Positions 61,872 to 64,000 of a DNA stretch of 64,000 bases are shown one piece after another. The DNA comes from Hanamia caeni (GTDB taxonomy: Bacteria > Bacteroidota > Bacteroidia > Chitinophagales > Chitinophagaceae), in the NCBI RefSeq assembly GCF_003721595.1, contig NZ_RJJR01000001.1, forward strand, positions 124,001-188,000. The letters are read 5' to 3'. Within the stretch, counting starts at the first letter, position 1. The number at the start of each line of letters is the position of its first letter. The position numbers and the translations under genes are program-made. The notes below the pieces were generated by a model, which worked only from the letters and a program-made list of their open reading frames with translations, was not told the origin of the DNA and ran no database searches.

Positions 61872-64000
61872 ATGAAATCACAGGAAGCGCAACGGCTGAT
61901 CAAACAAACTTTTGAGAACCCTTTCAATAAAACACAATTCATCCATTTCATCAACAATTTGTTGAAAGATGAATATCAAGAAAAATCTTTTATTCAAACA
62001 GGCGCTCATTTGCCGGATGCGTTTTCTACCTATATCCGCAAAATGGAACGCATCGGAAAGTACGAAGATGCAACAGGAAACTTCATTGATATTTTAATGG
62101 TGGAGCTTAAAAGAGACCATAGCATTGAATATGCAAGAACGGCGCAAAGAAACTTTATTCGCAGATATTTAAATGGTAGCCGTGGTGGTGAATTAAAAGA
62201 TGCAGCTATTGTGGCATTTTATACAGAAGGCTCGGAAGACTGGCGTTTTTCTTTGATAAAAATGCAATACTCATTAGAGAAAAAGAAAGATGAACTCACG
62301 CCGGCAAAACGCTTTTCTTTTTTGGTAGGTAAAAATGAAAGAAGCCATACTGCTCAAAAGCAATTGGCTGGCTTACTCACGATGGATAAGGTTCCTTTGT
62401 TAGAAGATATTGAAAAAGCCTTTAACATTGAAATAGTTACTATTGAATTTTTTGATAAATACAAAGAACTGTTCTTACATGTCAGCGATTTTTTTGAGAA
62501 ACAGTTAGAGAAGAACCGTGAATTAAGAAATGAATTAACAGCTAAAAATATTGATCACATCAGCTTTACAAAAAAATTATTAGGCCAGATTGTGTTCCTG
62601 TATTTTCTGCAAAAGAAAGGCTGGCTGGGCGTAGATAAAAGCGGGAAGTGGGGTGAAGGAGATAAAAAATTCCTTCGTTCGTTATTGGAAAAAGCAACAT
62701 CTGCCAAAAAGAATTATTACACTGATTACCTGCAATACCTTTTTTACGAAGCCCTCGCAGAAGAAAGGCGCAATGCCGCCGACCCTTCTTATTATCGCTT
62801 GCTGGATTGCAAAATTCCATTTCTGAACGGTGGATTGTTTGAAGCGGATTATGATTGGGAAAACATTACGGTTAAAATCCCCAATGAATTTTTTACCAAT
62901 GAAAATATAACTAAAGAAGGTGATACGGGTGATGGTATTTTAGATGTATTCGACCGGTACAATTTTACGGTAAAAGAAGATGAGCCTTTGGAGAAAGAAG
63001 TAGCGGTGGACCCGGAAATGCTGGGGAAAGTCTTTGAAAAGTTACTCGAAGTAAAAGACCGTAAAAGCAAAGGCGCTTTTTATACACCCAGGGAAATTGT
63101 GCATTATATGTGCCAGGAAAGCCTGATCAATTATTTAGATACAGCGCTTAATAATGAACCTGCTGCTTATCAAAAACTGGGTACTGCTCAAACGGATATG
63201 TTTGGTAACAAAGTCCGTAAAGGGCAACTGGCGTTGGAAGCAGAATTTGGGGCCACCATAAAAGTTCCGAAGCAGGATTTAGAAAAGTTTATAAGGGAAG
63301 GAAATTCAGCCATTGATAATGACGCCAGGGTGGAAAAAGCCGGCCGCGAAACGGTTAGGTATTCATATCATTTGCCCGAAAGTATCCGTACTTATGCGGC
63401 GGATATTGATAAAGCCCTTGCCGGTATAAGAGTTTGCGATCCTGCTATTGGCAGTGGCGCTTTTCCCGTAGGTATTATGAATGAAATTGTAAAAGCGAGA
63501 GAGATACTCACCACTTATTTACCTGCAAAAAAACAAAAAGAAAGAACTGCCTATGAATTTAAAAGGCATTGCATACAGGAAAGTATTTATGGAGTGGATA
63601 TTGACCACTCTGCCATTGACATCGCTAAACTTCGTTTATGGCTTTCACTGGTGGTGGATGAACAGGATCTAAGTACTGTAAAACCCTTGCCCAACTTGGA
63701 TTATAAAATTGTTTGGGGAAACTCTTTAATTGGGATGCCGGAAGGGTCATTCAGAAATGCAAAATTGGAGGATGAAATACAAGTATTAAAAGAAGAGCTA
63801 TTTAATGAAACCAATAAACCTACTAAAGATAAATTACGCGAAAAGATTAATAAAAAAATCCGGCAGTTATTGGACAGTGCTGAACAATTTGCCGGATACA
63901 AAATTGATTTTGATTTCAAATTATTTTTTAGCGAGGTGTTCCATGAAAAGAAAGGATTTGATATGGTAATTGGGAATCCGCCTTATGTGGATATAAAAAA
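61872..64000 (+). CDS. Eco57I-type DNA adenine methyltransferase (3' end outside window)
   Basis: The frame from ATG 61872 stays open to the last base (709 codons seen). The N-terminal ~380 residues (YIRKMERIGKYEDATGNFID, LMVELKRDHSIEYARTAQRN, LLGQIVFLYFLQKKGWLGVD) are a helical and sensor region. The methylase core follows: KSKGAFYTPREIVHYMCQES, the SAM motif CDPAIGSGAFPVGI (Asp523), YGVDIDHSAIDIAKLRLWLS, and catalytic NPPY at 702-705 (VIGNPPYVDIKK) as the window ends. The domain order is that of Eco57I-like class (type IIG or PglX-like) enzymes that methylate adenine. It would protect host DNA while the upstream helicase-nuclease attacks foreign DNA. Confidence 0.9.
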   Translation, partial: MKSQEAQRLIKQTFENPFNKTQFIHFINNLLKDEYQEKSFIQTGAHLPDAFSTYIRKMERIGKYEDATGNFIDILMVELKRDHSIEYARTAQRNFIRRYLNGSRGGELKDAAIVAFYTEGSEDWRFSLIKMQYSLEKKKDELTPAKRFSFLVGKNERSHTAQKQLAGLLTMDKVPLLEDIEKAFNIEIVTIEFFDKYKELFLHVSDFFEKQLEKNRELRNELTAKNIDHISFTKKLLGQIVFLYFLQKKGWLGVDKSGKWGEGDKKFLRSLLEKATSAKKNYYTDYLQYLFYEALAEERRNAADPSYYRLLDCKIPFLNGGLFEADYDWENITVKIPNEFFTNENITKEGDTGDGILDVFDRYNFTVKEDEPLEKEVAVDPEMLGKVFEKLLEVKDRKSKGAFYTPREIVHYMCQESLINYLDTALNNEPAAYQKLGTAQTDMFGNKVRKGQLALEAEFGATIKVPKQDLEKFIREGNSAIDNDARVEKAGRETVRYSYHLPESIRTYAADIDKALAGIRVCDPAIGSGAFPVGIMNEIVKAREILTTYLPAKKQKERTAYEFKRHCIQESIYGVDIDHSAIDIAKLRLWLSLVVDEQDLSTVKPLPNLDYKIVWGNSLIGMPEGSFRNAKLEDEIQVLKEELFNETNKPTKDKLREKINKKIRQLLDSAEQFAGYKIDFDFKLFFSEVFHEKKGFDMVIGNPPYVDIK

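Noticed and set aside
1..64000. CRISPR arrays, tRNA or rRNA genes
   Set aside because: No regularly spaced repeats and no tRNA-like cloverleaf or rRNA-like sequence were noticed.

Overview
The window reads as a chromosomal segment of a Bacteroidota bacterium, probably near the Chitinophagia. The reasons are the A+T-rich sequence, Bacteroidetes-type conjugative transposon genes (traE to traN order), the gene families present, and the scarcity of Shine-Dalgarno sites before clear genes. No rRNA, tRNA or CRISPR array was seen.

Region 1 (1-23196) is most of an extracellular contractile injection system (eCIS; Afp/PVC/AlgoCIS-like, phage-tail derived). In order it holds the end of a sheath gene, tube, a gp26-like hub chaperone, a disordered protein, a DUF4255 cap, a Pvc15-like AAA+ ATPase, a small protein, a large DUF4157 protein that is the probable cargo with a possible partner, two halves of an Afp7-like protein, two halves of an Afp8-like spike, a PAAR-like tip, gp25, two large gpJ-like wedge proteins, a gpI-like protein with a beta-helix tail, and a DUF6519/Ig/beta-helix protein. 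Nearly all genes overlap or abut, so they are probably one transcription unit. The tape measure and the rest of the sheath lie outside the window.

Region 2 (23228-26501) holds three glycosyltransferase genes and a truncated copy of one, on the same strand directly behind the eCIS. They may act on eCIS surface proteins or on cell-surface glycans.

Region 3 (26502-40378, minus strand) is a conjugative-transposon transfer module (traE, F, G, a traH-position lipoprotein, three tandem traI-like genes, traJ, K, L, M, N) followed by a DUF3945-like protein, a winged-helix-like protein, an excisionase-type HTH protein and a PH-domain membrane protein. No relaxase, coupling protein or integrase is visible. 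The flanking sequence at 26.5-27.6 kb looks like decayed genes.

Region 4 (40.4-47.3 kb) holds small lipoprotein and hypothetical genes, endonuclease III, and an SOS cassette (umuD, umuC, an unknown gene, an SRAP/YedK protein). Two copies of a 98-bp hairpin repeat flank this segment, and a tandem 244-bp G+C-richer repeat follows it.

Region 5 (47.3-56.4 kb) holds a DUF900 alpha/beta hydrolase and then a tight five-gene cluster: a membrane protein, a cytoplasmic-looking SH3/subtilase, a secreted protein, a CHAP/peptidoglycan-binding protein and a membrane-anchored 5'-nucleotidase-like protein. An 80-bp element is duplicated about 150 bp upstream of the hydrolase and of the first cluster gene. 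I do not recognise this cluster as a described system.

Region 6 (56.4-64.0 kb) holds an IS91-family remnant, a small membrane protein, a stretch of broken short ORFs, and a restriction-type module: a PLD-nuclease/SNF2-like helicase followed at once by an Eco57I-type adenine methyltransferase that runs off the end of the window.
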